Assembly: GCA_016703325.1 (NCBI GenBank)
Contig: JADJCH010000003.1
Coordinates: forward strand, 134,191 to 198,190
Length of the DNA: 64,000 nucleotides
From: Burkholderiales bacterium
GTDB taxonomy: Bacteria > Pseudomonadota > Gammaproteobacteria > Burkholderiales > Burkholderiaceae_C
Direction: 5' to 3'
Position 1 is the first letter of the stretch. Every line of letters begins with the position of its first letter. Both the position numbers and the translations under genes were made by a program. The notes below the pieces were generated by a model, which was given only the letters and a program-made list of their open reading frames with translations, had not been told where the DNA came from and made no database searches. This document shows positions 1 to 7,576 of this stretch, in pieces.

Positions 1-236
1 GTGGGTGAACACGCGCCAGAATCGGCTGCGTGAACACGCACCTTACGGGACTGTCGGGACTGTCGGGAGGTCGGCTCCGCGCAGCGGCTTCGTCCAACAT
101 CGTGATCAGCGCGCACGCAAGCTGCATCCCGCTGCGCCGCAGCAAATTGCTGCGGCGCAGCGGAATATCCACAAAACCGCGAAAAACCTGTCGCGAATAG
201 GCGTCAATTCACCCCAATCCGGCCCATTCGCCCAAG
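1..236. other. Non-coding left edge, no convincing gene
   Basis: I see no protein with family features here on either strand. The stretch has two copies of GTGAACACGC (at 5 and 30), a direct repeat of GGGACTGTC around 48-66, and a perfect 35-bp palindrome at 129-163. It lies downstream of the OsmC-like gene on the minus strand, so it may hold that gene's transcript end. Confidence 0.5.
129..163. repeat. Perfect 35-bp palindrome (17-bp arms, 1-nt centre)
   Basis: The left arm CCGCTGCGCCGCAGCAA (129-145) and its exact reverse complement (147-163) flank a single A. Either strand would form a very stable hairpin. It sits about 75 bp beyond the stop of the minus-strand OsmC-like gene. There is no T-run on that side, so a classic intrinsic terminator is not shown. 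A Rho-assisted transcript end, an extragenic palindromic element or a protein site are all possible. Confidence 0.8.
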
Positions 237-671
237 TCAGGCGGGTGCCGCCAAGTCCTTCAATTCAACGCTGCAGTCGATCTGCGCCGTCTTGCCCAAC
301 ATGGCCACCGCCGAGCAGTACTTGTCGTGCGACAACTTCACCGCCCGCTCCACCACCGCCGGCGGCAGGCCCACCCCGCTGACCACGAAGTGCATGCCGA
401 TGCGGGTGAACACCTTCGGGTCGGTCTGCGCCCGGTCGGCGGACATCTTGACCTCGCAGCCGCGCACGTCGTGGCGGCCCCGCTTCAAGATCAGCACCAC
501 GTCGTAGGCGGTGCAGGCACCGGCACCGGCCAGCAGGGTCTCCATCGGCCGCGGCGCCAGGTTGCGGCCACCGCCTTCAGGCGCGCCGTCCATCGTCAGC
601 AGGTGGCCGCTGCCGGTTTCCGCGCTGAAGGCCATGCCGCTGGCGGGCATCCAGTTGATCGTGCATTCCAT
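237..671 (-). CDS. OsmC/Ohr family protein
   Basis: This 144-residue protein belongs to the OsmC/Ohr superfamily, small cytoplasmic thiol-dependent peroxidase-like enzymes. The N-terminal part has the Met-Asp-Gly and PRPMETLLAGAGACTAYDV segment, with the first family cysteine in GACTAYD. The second is in the HDKYCSAVAML motif near residue 118, so both redox cysteines are present. The ATG at 671 has a GGAG-type ribosome site in front; a GTG 12 bp upstream is less likely. It is closest to the YhfA-like branch, whose substrate is not defined. It lies just downstream of a FitA-like antitoxin and toxin stump, in the same direction, with no visible functional link. Confidence 0.85.
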   Translation of the reverse strand: MECTINWMPASGMAFSAETGSGHLLTMDGAPEGGGRNLAPRPMETLLAGAGACTAYDVVLILKRGRHDVRGCEVKMSADRAQTDPKVFTRIGMHFVVSGVGLPPAVVERAVKLSHDKYCSAVAMLGKTAQIDCSVELKDLAAPA

Positions 672-694
672 GCTGCTCTCCACTCCAAGTCAGA

Positions 695-757
695 TCAAAT
701 CGGGTCGCGCAGTGTACGGACCGGCTCCGAAACCACGTTCGTATCGAGCAAGATCAT
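695..757 (-). pseudogene. Stump of a FitB/VapC-type PIN-domain toxin (20 codons)
   Basis: An ATG overlaps the antitoxin stop as ATGA (757-754), the normal coupling of FitA/FitB and VapB/VapC pairs. The first 12 codons read MILLDTNVVSEP, the typical PIN-domain start with the first catalytic Asp in LLDTN. After that, family similarity ends and a TGA follows at residue 21. Normal toxins of this family have about 140 residues, so more than 85 percent is missing. The break joins directly to the promoter region of the OsmC-like gene, which suggests an internal deletion. It is too short to be a nuclease. Confidence 0.8.
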
Positions 758-1008
758 TCAAAACTCGCTGCACGCGCCGGGGTCTTGTCGCGCACGCTCT
801 CAAAGGTGGCGAGCTCTTCATCGGTCAGCTTCACCTGGCGGCCGATCTCTGCCAGCATCGAACCGAGCTTGACGCGGCCCTGTGGCTTCACTGCGGATTC
901 CAGAATGTCGCGCATCTCGGCCTCGATGCTGCGGCCGTGCTGAGCGGCCCGCACGCGGATGGCGCGATGCACCTCATCGGGCAAGTTCCGGATGGTGACG
1001 GATGGCAT
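754..1008 (-). CDS. FitA-like ribbon-helix-helix antitoxin, orphan
   Basis: This 84-residue protein starts MPSVTIRNLPDEVHRAIR, the beta strand and first helix of the FitA/VapB Arc-type ribbon-helix-helix fold, followed by AAQHGRSIEAEMRDIL (second helix). The acidic C-terminal third is where these antitoxins wrap around their toxin. In the family it binds operator DNA as a dimer and neutralises a PIN-domain RNase. Here the toxin gene is cut to a 20-codon remnant (695-757), so the antitoxin has no working partner at this locus. It may survive as a DNA-binding protein or by neutralising toxins from elsewhere. Confidence 0.85.
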   Translation of the reverse strand: MPSVTIRNLPDEVHRAIRVRAAQHGRSIEAEMRDILESAVKPQGRVKLGSMLAEIGRQVKLTDEELATFESVRDKTPARAASFE

Positions 1009-1204
1009 CTTTCAGGTCCTCTAATGGATGCAGGCGCTTGCACTTCATCCAAAGGCAATCACGGCTGCAATTGTCATCGCCCAAGCCCCTTGCCCCGCGC
1101 GCCAACCGCCTCAACACAGGGCAGCCGTACTGGAAGTGCAGCAACTGCCGCGCCTGTGCGTGACATCCGTCTGGAGCCGCCGCCGACTCGAACAACCCCA
1201 CACG

Positions 1205-1234
1205 TTGCATTGCAACATGAAAGCGTTTTAGAAT
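1205..1234 (+). promoter_or_regulatory. Predicted sigma70 promoter of the candidate sRNA
   Basis: A TTGCAT -35 element (1205-1210) and a TAGAAT -10 element (1229-1234) are 18 bp apart, predicting a start near 1241. The TTGCATTGCAA stretch at the -35 is itself partly palindromic. Both hexamers match the consensus at 4-5 of 6 positions. The strong terminator 130 bp downstream, with no protein gene between, supports a short transcript. Confidence 0.55.
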
Positions 1235-1240
1235 GGCTCC

Positions 1241-1372
1241 AACGGGTCGTAAGAGAACAGAGGGCGAAAGTCAATCCAAGATGCCCCTCGTGTTGTTCTG
1301 ACCCCAATGGTTGTCTCCTCCACCCTCCTCCATAGGTGGATTAAGCCCGGGCTCACCCCCGGGCTTTTTTTT
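1241..1372 (+). ncRNA. Candidate structured small RNA or ilvA leader with CCUCC-loop hairpin
   Basis: Three folded parts are visible. GGGTC (1244-1248), AGAACA (1254-1259) and GAGGGC (1260-1265) pair in order with GACCC (1300-1304), TGTTCT (1294-1299) and GCCCCTC (1283-1289), giving a long 5' stem. TCCACC (1319-1324) pairs with GGTGGA (1335-1340) and exposes a CTCCTCCATA loop; an unpaired TCTCC precedes it. The last part is the terminator. C-rich CCUCC loops are known in sRNAs that target Shine-Dalgarno sequences. A short ORF (1281-1301, MPLVLF) lies inside, so attenuation of ilvA by a leader peptide is an alternative. No family match can be claimed from sequence alone. Confidence 0.5.
1343..1372 (+). 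terminator. Intrinsic terminator
   Basis: AGCCCGGG (1344-1351), a 6-nt CTCACC loop, CCCGGGCT (1358-1365) and a run of eight T. This is a textbook Rho-independent terminator. It lies upstream of ilvA with no protein gene in front of it, so it ends a short RNA or works as an attenuator. Confidence 0.9.
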
Positions 1373-1507
1373 GGCTGCAAGCCGGGATCCGCGAGGCAGC
1401 GGACTGGAAGCACCGCCCCTTGACGGGCAGCACTCCAAGGCAATGCCCCTGAATCCGGCGGGGTCTGACCTATGATTCGCCGCCTTCGACGCCTGCGAAT
1501 CGAGCCC

Positions 1508-3139
1508 ATGCCCTCCCAGAAGCGCGCTGCGCGCACCTCCACGTCCACGTTCACCTCCACGACCGCTGCCGCGTCGTCCTCCACTGCCGTCAAGGCGTCC
1601 GACGGGCTCTCCCCGGTCGCACAGCAGATCGCCGGCAATTACCTGCGCCGCATCCTGACGGCCCGGGTGTACGACGTGGCCATCGAGTCACCGCTGGACG
1701 CGGCGCGCAACCTGTCCAAGCGGCTGGGCAACCAAGTCTTCCTCAAGCGGGAGGACAAGCAGCCGGTGTTCAGCTTCAAGCTGCGCGGTGCCTACAACAA
1801 GATGGCGCAGCTGCCCCCGGAGGTGCTCAAGCGGGGCGTGATCTGCGCCTCGGCAGGCAACCATGCCCAGGGCGTGGCACTGTCGGCCAGGCGCATGGGC
1901 TGCAAGGCCGTGATCGTGATGCCGGTGACCACTCCCCAGGTCAAGGTGGATGCGGTGGCCGCTCTCGGCGGCGAGACGGTGCTGCATGGCGACAGCTACA
2001 GCGACGCGTACCAGCACGCGCTGACCCTGCAGAAGGAGCAGCAGCTGACTTTTGTGCACCCCTTCGACGACCCGGACGTGATCGCCGGCCAGGGCACCAT
2101 CGCGATGGAGATCCTGCGCCAGCACCAGGGGCCGATCGATGCGGTGTTCGTGGCCATCGGCGGCGGCGGGCTGATCTCCGGGGTGGCGGCCTACATCAAG
2201 GCGGTGCGCCCGGAGATCCGCGTGATCGGCGTGCAGACGCGCGATTCGGACGCCATGCTGCGCTCGGTGCAGGCCGGCAAGCGGGTCACGCTGGCGGATG
2301 TGGGGCTGTTTGCCGACGGCACTGCGGTGAAGCAGGTGGGCGAGGAGACCTTCCGGGTCGCCCGCGAACTGGTCGATGAGTTCGTGGTGGTGGACACCGA
2401 CGAGGTCTGCGCCGCCATCAAGGACATCTACCAGGACAGTCGCAGCATCATGGAGCCCTCCGGCGCCCTGGGCGTTGCAGCCATGAAACAGTGGGTGGCA
2501 CGCAACAAGTGCAGGGGCCGCACGCTGGTGGCCGTCACCTGCGGCGCAAACATGAACTTCGACCGACTGCGCTTCGTCGCCGAGCGGGCCGAGTTCGGCG
2601 AGCAGCGCGAGGCGCTGTTCGCGGTGACCATTCCCGAAGAGCGCGGCTCCTTCAAGCGTTTTTGCGAGGCGGTGGGCCCCCGTGCGGTCACCGAGTTCAA
2701 CTACCGCATTTCGGACGAGCAGCAGGCCCATGTCTTCGTGGGCGTGGCCATTTCCAAACGGGAGGAGGCAGACCGCATCGAGCGCAACTTCCAGCGCCAC
2801 GGCTTTGCCACGGTCAACCTCACCGACGACGACATGGCCAAGGAGCACATGCGGCACCTGGTGGGCGGCCGCTCACCGCTGGCGGCCGACGAGAGACTGT
2901 TCCGCTTTGTTTTCCCGGAGCGACCCGGCGCGCTCATGAAGTTTCTCTCCAGCATGCACCCGGACTGGAACATCAGCCTGTTCCACTACCGCAACCAGGG
3001 TGCGGACTACGGCCGCATCCTGGTGGGCATCCAGGTGCCGCGTGCGGACCGGGCCGAATTCCGCCGCTTCCTGGACACGCTGGCTTACCCCTGCGTAGAG
3101 GAGACGGACAACCCGGTGTACCGGCTGTTCCTGCGCTGA
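1508..3139 (+). CDS. ilvA: Threonine ammonia-lyase (threonine deaminase), biosynthetic
   Basis: It converts L-threonine to 2-oxobutanoate and ammonia, the first committed step of isoleucine synthesis, in the cytoplasm. The PLP-binding lysine lies in SFKLRGAYNKM (about residue 91), the phosphate-binding loop is GGGGLISG, and the catalytic core ends near residue 350. Two ACT-like regulatory repeats follow (about 365-450 and 460-540), as in isoleucine-inhibited IlvA, so feedback control is expected. The 543 residues exceed the usual 500-520 because of a Ser/Thr/Ala-rich N-terminal tail. An in-frame ATG at 1472 is possible, but its extra residues are Arg-rich and unlike the family. The structured RNA and terminator upstream may affect its expression. 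Confidence 0.95.
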   Translation: MPSQKRAARTSTSTFTSTTAAASSSTAVKASDGLSPVAQQIAGNYLRRILTARVYDVAIESPLDAARNLSKRLGNQVFLKREDKQPVFSFKLRGAYNKMAQLPPEVLKRGVICASAGNHAQGVALSARRMGCKAVIVMPVTTPQVKVDAVAALGGETVLHGDSYSDAYQHALTLQKEQQLTFVHPFDDPDVIAGQGTIAMEILRQHQGPIDAVFVAIGGGGLISGVAAYIKAVRPEIRVIGVQTRDSDAMLRSVQAGKRVTLADVGLFADGTAVKQVGEETFRVARELVDEFVVVDTDEVCAAIKDIYQDSRSIMEPSGALGVAAMKQWVARNKCRGRTLVAVTCGANMNFDRLRFVAERAEFGEQREALFAVTIPEERGSFKRFCEAVGPRAVTEFNYRISDEQQAHVFVGVAISKREEADRIERNFQRHGFATVNLTDDDMAKEHMRHLVGGRSPLAADERLFRFVFPERPGALMKFLSSMHPDWNISLFHYRNQGADYGRILVGIQVPRADRAEFRRFLDTLAYPCVEETDNPVYRLFLR

Positions 3140-3281
3140 GCCCCGGCACCAGCAGTGCGGTACCGCCAAAAGGGTCGGCATGGCCGCCTTCGCCCGGCGG
3201 GGATCGGTTCGGTGTGACATCCGCCATGGCGCCCCTGCAGCGGCGCTCGCAGAATGCACGGTTCACCGAGTCTTCACCGAG

Positions 3282-4367
3282 ATGCTGCTCACCGACCGCC
3301 CCCCGCTGATCGCCCCCACCGCCCGCGCCTCGCTGGAACAGGCGCTGCAGCTCAAGCTGACCCGGCGTGCCGCCGTGGCCGGCAGCATGGGGGAGCTGGA
3401 GCCGCTGGCGGTGCGCATCGGCCTGATCCAGAACGCGCTGCGCCCCCGGCTGCGCCAGCCGCAGTTGCTGGTGTTTGCCGGCGACCATGGCCTGGCCACG
3501 GACCTGGCCGACCCCTCCCAGCGCGACACCACCACGATGGTGGACGACATCCTGCAGAGCCGGGTGGCGCTGCCGGTGCTGGCGCACCACCAGGGCCTGA
3601 ACCTGCAGCTGGTCGATTGCGGGCTGGCCACGGCGCTGCCCCGGCAGCCGGGCGTGCTGTCGCGCAAGATCGCCCACGGCACCCGCAACTGCCGCGTGGC
3701 CCAGGCGATGTCGGTGGACCAGGCGCATGCCGCCATCCGTGCCGGCATGGAGATCGCCGACGCTCTGCCCGGCAATGTGCTGGGCTGCGCCGGGCTGGGG
3801 GTGGGATCGCTGCAGGCCTCGGCCCTGTTGATCAGTGCGCTGACCCAGGCCTCCCTGCACGACCTGCTGCTGGTGGGCCCGCGCATGGACCCGATGGAGC
3901 TGGACCGCTCCATCCTGACCCTGCAGGCGGCCCAGAACCGCCACGCCAACCTGGACGATCCGGTGGAAGCGCTGGCGGCCTTCGGCGGCTTCGAGACCGC
4001 GATGATGGTGGGCGCCATGCTCAAGGCGGCCGAGAAGCGCCATCTGCTGCTGATCGACGGCATGGCCGCCTGCGCAGCGCTGATCGTGGCCACCCACATT
4101 GCCGGCCCGATCACCGACTACGCGGTGTTCTGCCGCAGCAGCGACCATGCCGGCCTGGATGCCGTGCTGGCGGGTTTCCAGAGCACCGCGCTGCTGGCCC
4201 TGGGCATGAACAGCCTGGACGGCACCGGCATCGCCCTGAGCTGGCCGCTGGTGAACGCTGCGGCCAGCCTGCTGACCGAAGTGATCGACACCGTCGAGCC
4301 CCTGCCGCTGCCGGAGGATGCCGCGGCCCCGCCGGAGCGGGAGTTCATCAGCCTGCCGCAGCGCTGA
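3282..4367 (+). CDS. cobT: CobT-like nicotinate-nucleotide:dimethylbenzimidazole phosphoribosyltransferase, divergent
   Basis: CobT makes alpha-ribazole phosphate for the lower ligand of cobalamin. Family features are AGDHGLA near residue 67, the GCAGLGVGSLQAS region and GGFETAMMVGAMLKAAEKR with LLIDGMAA. The length of 361 residues is normal. In CobT the catalytic glutamate lies in a GEGTG motif; here the matching segment reads SLDGTGIALSWPL, so Asp replaces Glu. No other cobalamin gene and no B12 box is nearby. It could be a working CobT with Asp as base, or a paralogue with a different base preference. The start at 3282 is chosen because similarity begins there; an earlier in-frame start (3180) adds an unlike tail. 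Confidence 0.8.
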   Translation: MLLTDRPPLIAPTARASLEQALQLKLTRRAAVAGSMGELEPLAVRIGLIQNALRPRLRQPQLLVFAGDHGLATDLADPSQRDTTTMVDDILQSRVALPVLAHHQGLNLQLVDCGLATALPRQPGVLSRKIAHGTRNCRVAQAMSVDQAHAAIRAGMEIADALPGNVLGCAGLGVGSLQASALLISALTQASLHDLLLVGPRMDPMELDRSILTLQAAQNRHANLDDPVEALAAFGGFETAMMVGAMLKAAEKRHLLLIDGMAACAALIVATHIAGPITDYAVFCRSSDHAGLDAVLAGFQSTALLALGMNSLDGTGIALSWPLVNAAASLLTEVIDTVEPLPLPEDAAAPPEREFISLPQR

Positions 4368-4424
4368 ATCGCAGAGCAACGCCCACTCGCTGCAGGCTTG
4401 CCTGAATGGCCGACGCGCCGCGGA

Positions 4425-5179
4425 TCAGCGCGGCTCGGCGTTGCCTGCAGGCGAGGCCAGATCCGGTGGCGTGACGGGCTGAGCGCCCGGAGGCTGCCCC
4501 GCATCGTCGGGCACCTGGCCCACCGCGCGCGGTGACATCACCGCCCCGAGCCGTCCGCGGGTGATCTGCGGTGGCAGACTGTTGACGCCCGGCATGGCCG
4601 CAGCCGCAGCTGCCGTGGCGGCGGAACCCACCAACGGCGGGCGCCCCCCCATCCCAGCCCCGGTGTTCGCGCCGGTCACCCCGCCCCCAGGCCCACCGGC
4701 TGCTGCGGCCGATTCCGCCCCCGGCAGGCTGCCGGTGGCCGGTGGCGGCAGGCTGGGCAGATCGAGCTGGACCACAACCTGACCACCCCGCGGGCCGATG
4801 CCCACCTGGTTTTGTGTGACGGTCTGCAAGATCCACTCACCGTCCACCGCCTCGCCGCGCCGGTAGGCCCGTGCGGCCTGTCCGTCCACGGCGATCAGGG
4901 CCCAGCCGCGCTGGGAGTCCTGCAGGCCGGCGGCCACGCCGAGCAGGCGGAAGCGCTCGGCCAGGGCACGGTCCTGCGGCGCGGCAGCGCCGCACCGCCA
5001 TCGGACGGGGCGGCCACGGCAAACAGCCGCAGCAAATCGGCCTGCACACCGCTGTCGGTGGCCACAGTCTGGGCCTGAGCGGGCAAGGGGGAGGGGCGCA
5101 CCAGCAGGCGGGTGCCCCAGAACACCAAAGACGCCGCCAATGCGGCCCAGACGATCCAAGCGGTCCAACGAGCTGCCAT
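4425..5179 (-). CDS. gspC: Type II secretion inner-membrane protein GspC (frameshifted as given)
   Basis: GspC links the inner-membrane platform to the secretin GspD. The ATG at 5179 begins MAARWTAWIVWAALAASLVF, a short cytoplasmic start and single membrane segment. The periplasmic HR domain follows in another frame (ERFRLLGVAAGLQD, then GWALIAVDGQAARAYRRGE). The frame breaks near 4978-4995; one added G after CTGCC would restore a plausible LPAPQDRALAERF. The C-terminal third is Ala/Gly/Pro-rich without a PDZ domain. It is divergent from gspG, as in Burkholderia type II loci. A sequence error is more likely than inactivation because the rest of the locus is intact. Confidence 0.8.
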
Positions 5180-5287
5180 GGTCGGCGCATTATGATCGAC
5201 CGACCTTCCCGCTCCTGTGACAGAACTGCAAGGACTGGTCACGTCATGCTGACAAGCTGCAGCGAGGATGTCGCCTGCTGTTCCGTG

Positions 5288-5321
5288 TTCTGTTGTGCCT
5301 TCTGTTGTGCCTTCTGTTGTG
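5288..5321. repeat. 12-bp tandem repeat, almost three copies
   Basis: Units of TTCTGTTGTGCC start at 5288, 5300 and 5312; the third is cut after ten bases. The array sits between the divergent gspC and gspG genes, about 65 bp upstream of the gspG start. It could be slippage-prone DNA near a promoter or the mRNA leader; no function is shown. Confidence 0.85.
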
Positions 5322-5386
5322 GTCACCGTCGCCTGCGGGCACGGCTTGGCTGCCCGTCCCGTCCCGACTGCCCTTCTCCTTCGCGC

Positions 5387-5899
5387 ATGATGATCCGCCC
5401 GACCCCCGCCCGCCCGCTCATCCGGCCCCCCATTGCCGCCCTCGGCACCGCATCCCGCTCGCCCCATCGGCGGGCGCAGTTGCTGCGCGCGGCCGGTCGC
5501 GGCTTCACCCTGATCGAGCTGATGGTGGTGCTGGTCATCATCGGCGTGCTGGCCGCCCTGGTGGTGCCCAACGTGCTGGACCGCGCCGACGATGCCCGCG
5601 TCACCGCGGCGCGCACCGACGTCAACAACCTGATGCAGGCGCTCAAGCTCTACAAGCTGGACAACCAGCGATACCCCAGTGCCGAACAGGGCCTGCAGGC
5701 CCTGGTGGCCAAACCCAGCACCGGCACCATCCCGCCGAACTGGAAGCCCTACCTGGAAAAGCTGCCCAACGACCCCTGGGGCCGCGCCTACCAGTATGTG
5801 CAGCCGGGCGTGAAGGGCGAAATCGACGTATTCAGCCTCGGTGCCGACGGTCAGACCGGCGGCGAAGGCAAGGATGCCGACATCGGCTCCTGGCAGTGA
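5387..5899 (+). CDS. gspG: Type II secretion major pseudopilin GspG
   Basis: GspG is the main subunit of the periplasmic pseudopilus that pushes substrates through the secretin. The prepilin peptidase site is in GRGFTLIELMVVLVIIGVL with Glu at +5, preceded by a leader of about 41 residues rich in Arg and Pro, longer than usual. The mature part has the family core, including SAEQGLQALV, the calcium-site region ending DPWGRAYQYVQPG, and the GADGQTGGEGKDADIGSW tail. Two adjacent ATGs (5387, 5390) are possible starts. It is first in the long gspG-F operon, followed by gspH after 42 bp. Confidence 0.95.
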   Translation: MMIRPTPARPLIRPPIAALGTASRSPHRRAQLLRAAGRGFTLIELMVVLVIIGVLAALVVPNVLDRADDARVTAARTDVNNLMQALKLYKLDNQRYPSAEQGLQALVAKPSTGTIPPNWKPYLEKLPNDPWGRAYQYVQPGVKGEIDVFSLGADGQTGGEGKDADIGSWQ

Positions 5900-5941
5900 C
5901 CGGGGCCCGGATCGACAGCGATCGGCACTGACCGGTTCCCC

Positions 5942-6475
5942 ATGCGCATCGCGCGACAGGCCAGGGTCGGTGCAGGCGGCTTCACGCTGCTGGAGCTGCT
6001 GGTGGTGGTGGCCATCGTTGCCCTGGCCGCCGCGGTGACCAGCCTGGCGCTGCCCGACCCCCACCACACCCGCCTGGAGCGCGAGGCCGCCCGCCTGGTG
6101 CACCTGCTGGAAAGCGCCCGGGCCCACGCCCGTGCCGCTGGTCTGCCGGTGACTTGGTCTCCGGGGCCGGCGCGCCGGCCGGGTGGTCAGGCGCTGGGTG
6201 AAGGCAACGGCGGGGAGGACTTCCACTTCAGCGGCCTGCCCGCAGGCGCCGACCTGCCGGGCCGCTGGCTGGAGGCAGCCAGCGACGGCGAGGACGTCAT
6301 CCGCATCGAGCTGCTGCCCGCCCGCGCGGCGGTGGCGCTGGGGCCGGAGCCGGTGATCGAGCCCCAGCGCATCCTGCTGAGCCTGAACGAACACCGCGTC
6401 CTGCTGGCCACCGACGGGCTGGCACCGTTTGCGGTTCAACCCTCCGCCACTGCTGCTACCGCCGATGTGCGCTGA
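5942..6475 (+). CDS. gspH: Type II secretion minor pseudopilin GspH
   Basis: This 177-residue protein has a prepilin-type N-terminus, GGFTLLELLVVVAIVALAA, behind a short basic leader, then a variable GspH-type periplasmic domain. In the family it adds to the pseudopilus near the GspI-J-K tip. Its end overlaps the gspI start by 11 bp, which suggests translational coupling. Similarity beyond the N-terminal helix is low, as usual for GspH, so the call rests on the signature and its place between gspG and gspI. Confidence 0.88.
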   Translation: MRIARQARVGAGGFTLLELLVVVAIVALAAAVTSLALPDPHHTRLEREAARLVHLLESARAHARAAGLPVTWSPGPARRPGGQALGEGNGGEDFHFSGLPAGADLPGRWLEAASDGEDVIRIELLPARAAVALGPEPVIEPQRILLSLNEHRVLLATDGLAPFAVQPSATAATADVR

Positions 6476-6854
6476 CCCCCCTGTCCTGCCGCAGGCGCCC
6501 CCTCAGGCCGGCCTGACGCTGATCGAGGTGCTGGTGGCACTGGCCATCGTGGCCGTCACGCTGGCCGCGGGCTTCAAGGCCACCGCCGCGCTCACCCGCA
6601 ACAGCGAACGGTTGGGACACACCCTGGCGGCCCAGTGGTGTGCCGACAACCTGCTGACCAACCTGCGCCTGCAGCGCCAGTTCCCGCCGGTGGGGGACTC
6701 CGAGCAGAACTGCGAGCAGCTGGGCCAGACCTACACCCTGCAGCTGGTGGTGCGGCCCACACCCAACCCCAACTTCCGCCGTGCGGACGTGCGCGCCGCC
6801 GATCCGGCCGGCCAGCCGGTGCTGCAGCTGTCCACCGTGCTGCCGCGCAACTGA
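6465..6854 (+). CDS. gspI: Type II secretion minor pseudopilin GspI
   Basis: This 129-residue protein has the processing motif AGLTLIEVLVALAIVAV and the GspI continuation AAQWCADNLL, with the paired Cys found in this subunit (AQWCADN and EQNCEQLG). GspI starts the tip complex with GspJ and GspK. The ATG at 6465 overlaps the gspH end and leaves a leader of about 15 residues; an earlier in-frame start would give an overlong leader. Confidence 0.92.
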   Translation: MCADPPVLPQAPPQAGLTLIEVLVALAIVAVTLAAGFKATAALTRNSERLGHTLAAQWCADNLLTNLRLQRQFPPVGDSEQNCEQLGQTYTLQLVVRPTPNPNFRRADVRAADPAGQPVLQLSTVLPRN

Positions 6855-6871
6855 ACTGCCACACCCATCCG

Positions 6872-7576
6872 ATGCCCGCCCGCCCGCCCCGCCGCCCCGC
6901 GGCTCCCCTGCGCCCCTGCGCCAGCGGCTTCACGCTGGTGGAGGTGCTGGTGGCGCTGTTCGTGCTGGCGGTGATGACCGGCATGGCCTGGCAGGGGCTG
7001 GACTCGGTGATGCGCGGCCGCGAGGTCACCGCCGCCCACACCGACAGGCTGCTGCGGCTGCAGTCGGTGCTCACCCAGTGGGAGGCCGACCTGGCGCAGG
7101 CGGTGGACACCCAGGCGGTGCCGGCGGTGAGTTTCGACGGCGCCAACCTGCGCATCACCCGGCTGCAGGGCGGCGAGGTGCGGCTGGTGGTGTGGAGCCT
7201 GCGGGGCGGCCAGCTGCTGCGCTGGGCCGCGGCGGCCACCCACGATGCGGAGTTGCTGCAGGAGGCCTGGATGCGCTCGCAGCAGCTGCTGGGCGATGAA
7301 CCCGGCACGCTGGTGGCACTGCGGGGCGTGGCCGGCTGGCAGATGTACTTCTTCGACCTGAGCAGCAGCGCCTGGCGCAACGCCCAGTCCTCCGGCGACC
7401 TTCAGGACGGCGCAACACCCCCTCCACCCGCCGGCGGGGAGGGGCAGCGCCCGACCGGCAGCGCGCGGGAATCCATGCCCGACGGTGCCCGGCTGCTGCT
7501 CACCTTTGCACCCGGCGTGGCCGATGCCGACGGCGCCGGCAGCGTCACCCGCGACGTGAGGCTGCTGCACCCATGA
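6872..7576 (+). CDS. gspJ: Type II secretion minor pseudopilin GspJ
   Basis: A 234-residue protein with the prepilin motif SGFTLVEVLVALFVLAVMT after a basic, Pro-rich leader of about 17 residues. The periplasmic part has the GspJ pattern, including RLLRLQSVLTQWEADLAQAV, VRLVVWSLRGGQLLRW and GWQMYFFD. It is part of the tip complex. A Pro/Gly-rich insert (about 185-205) precedes the last strand. The stop overlaps the gspK start by 4 bp (ATGA). Confidence 0.93.
   Translation: MPARPPRRPAAPLRPCASGFTLVEVLVALFVLAVMTGMAWQGLDSVMRGREVTAAHTDRLLRLQSVLTQWEADLAQAVDTQAVPAVSFDGANLRITRLQGGEVRLVVWSLRGGQLLRWAAAATHDAELLQEAWMRSQQLLGDEPGTLVALRGVAGWQMYFFDLSSSAWRNAQSSGDLQDGATPPPPAGGEGQRPTGSARESMPDGARLLLTFAPGVADADGAGSVTRDVRLLHP

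Larger units (their letters stand above)
1009..1471. other. 463-bp stretch without protein gene; holds a promoter, candidate sRNA and terminator
   Basis: Between the antitoxin and ilvA no protein-family match is visible. About 1010-1200 shows nothing I can name. From 1205 onward there is a sigma70-type promoter, a strongly structured transcript candidate and an intrinsic terminator at 1343-1372. The remaining 100 bp before ilvA show no clear second promoter or ribosome site. Confidence 0.6.

Noticed and set aside
5..382. 125-codon open frame at the left edge
   Set aside because: Arg/Pro-rich, overlaps the OsmC-like gene on the other strand, no family similarity and no ribosome site.
1160..1215. 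tRNA-like TTCGAGTC segment on the minus strand
   Set aside because: The bases on either side do not pair as a T-arm and no acceptor or anticodon stem can be drawn.
3140..3281. Possible cobalamin riboswitch before cobT
   Set aside because: No B12-box-like sequence or matching stems are visible in the 140-bp gap.
5288..5321. Start of a CRISPR array
   Set aside because: Units are only 12 bp, directly joined without spacers, and no cas gene is present.
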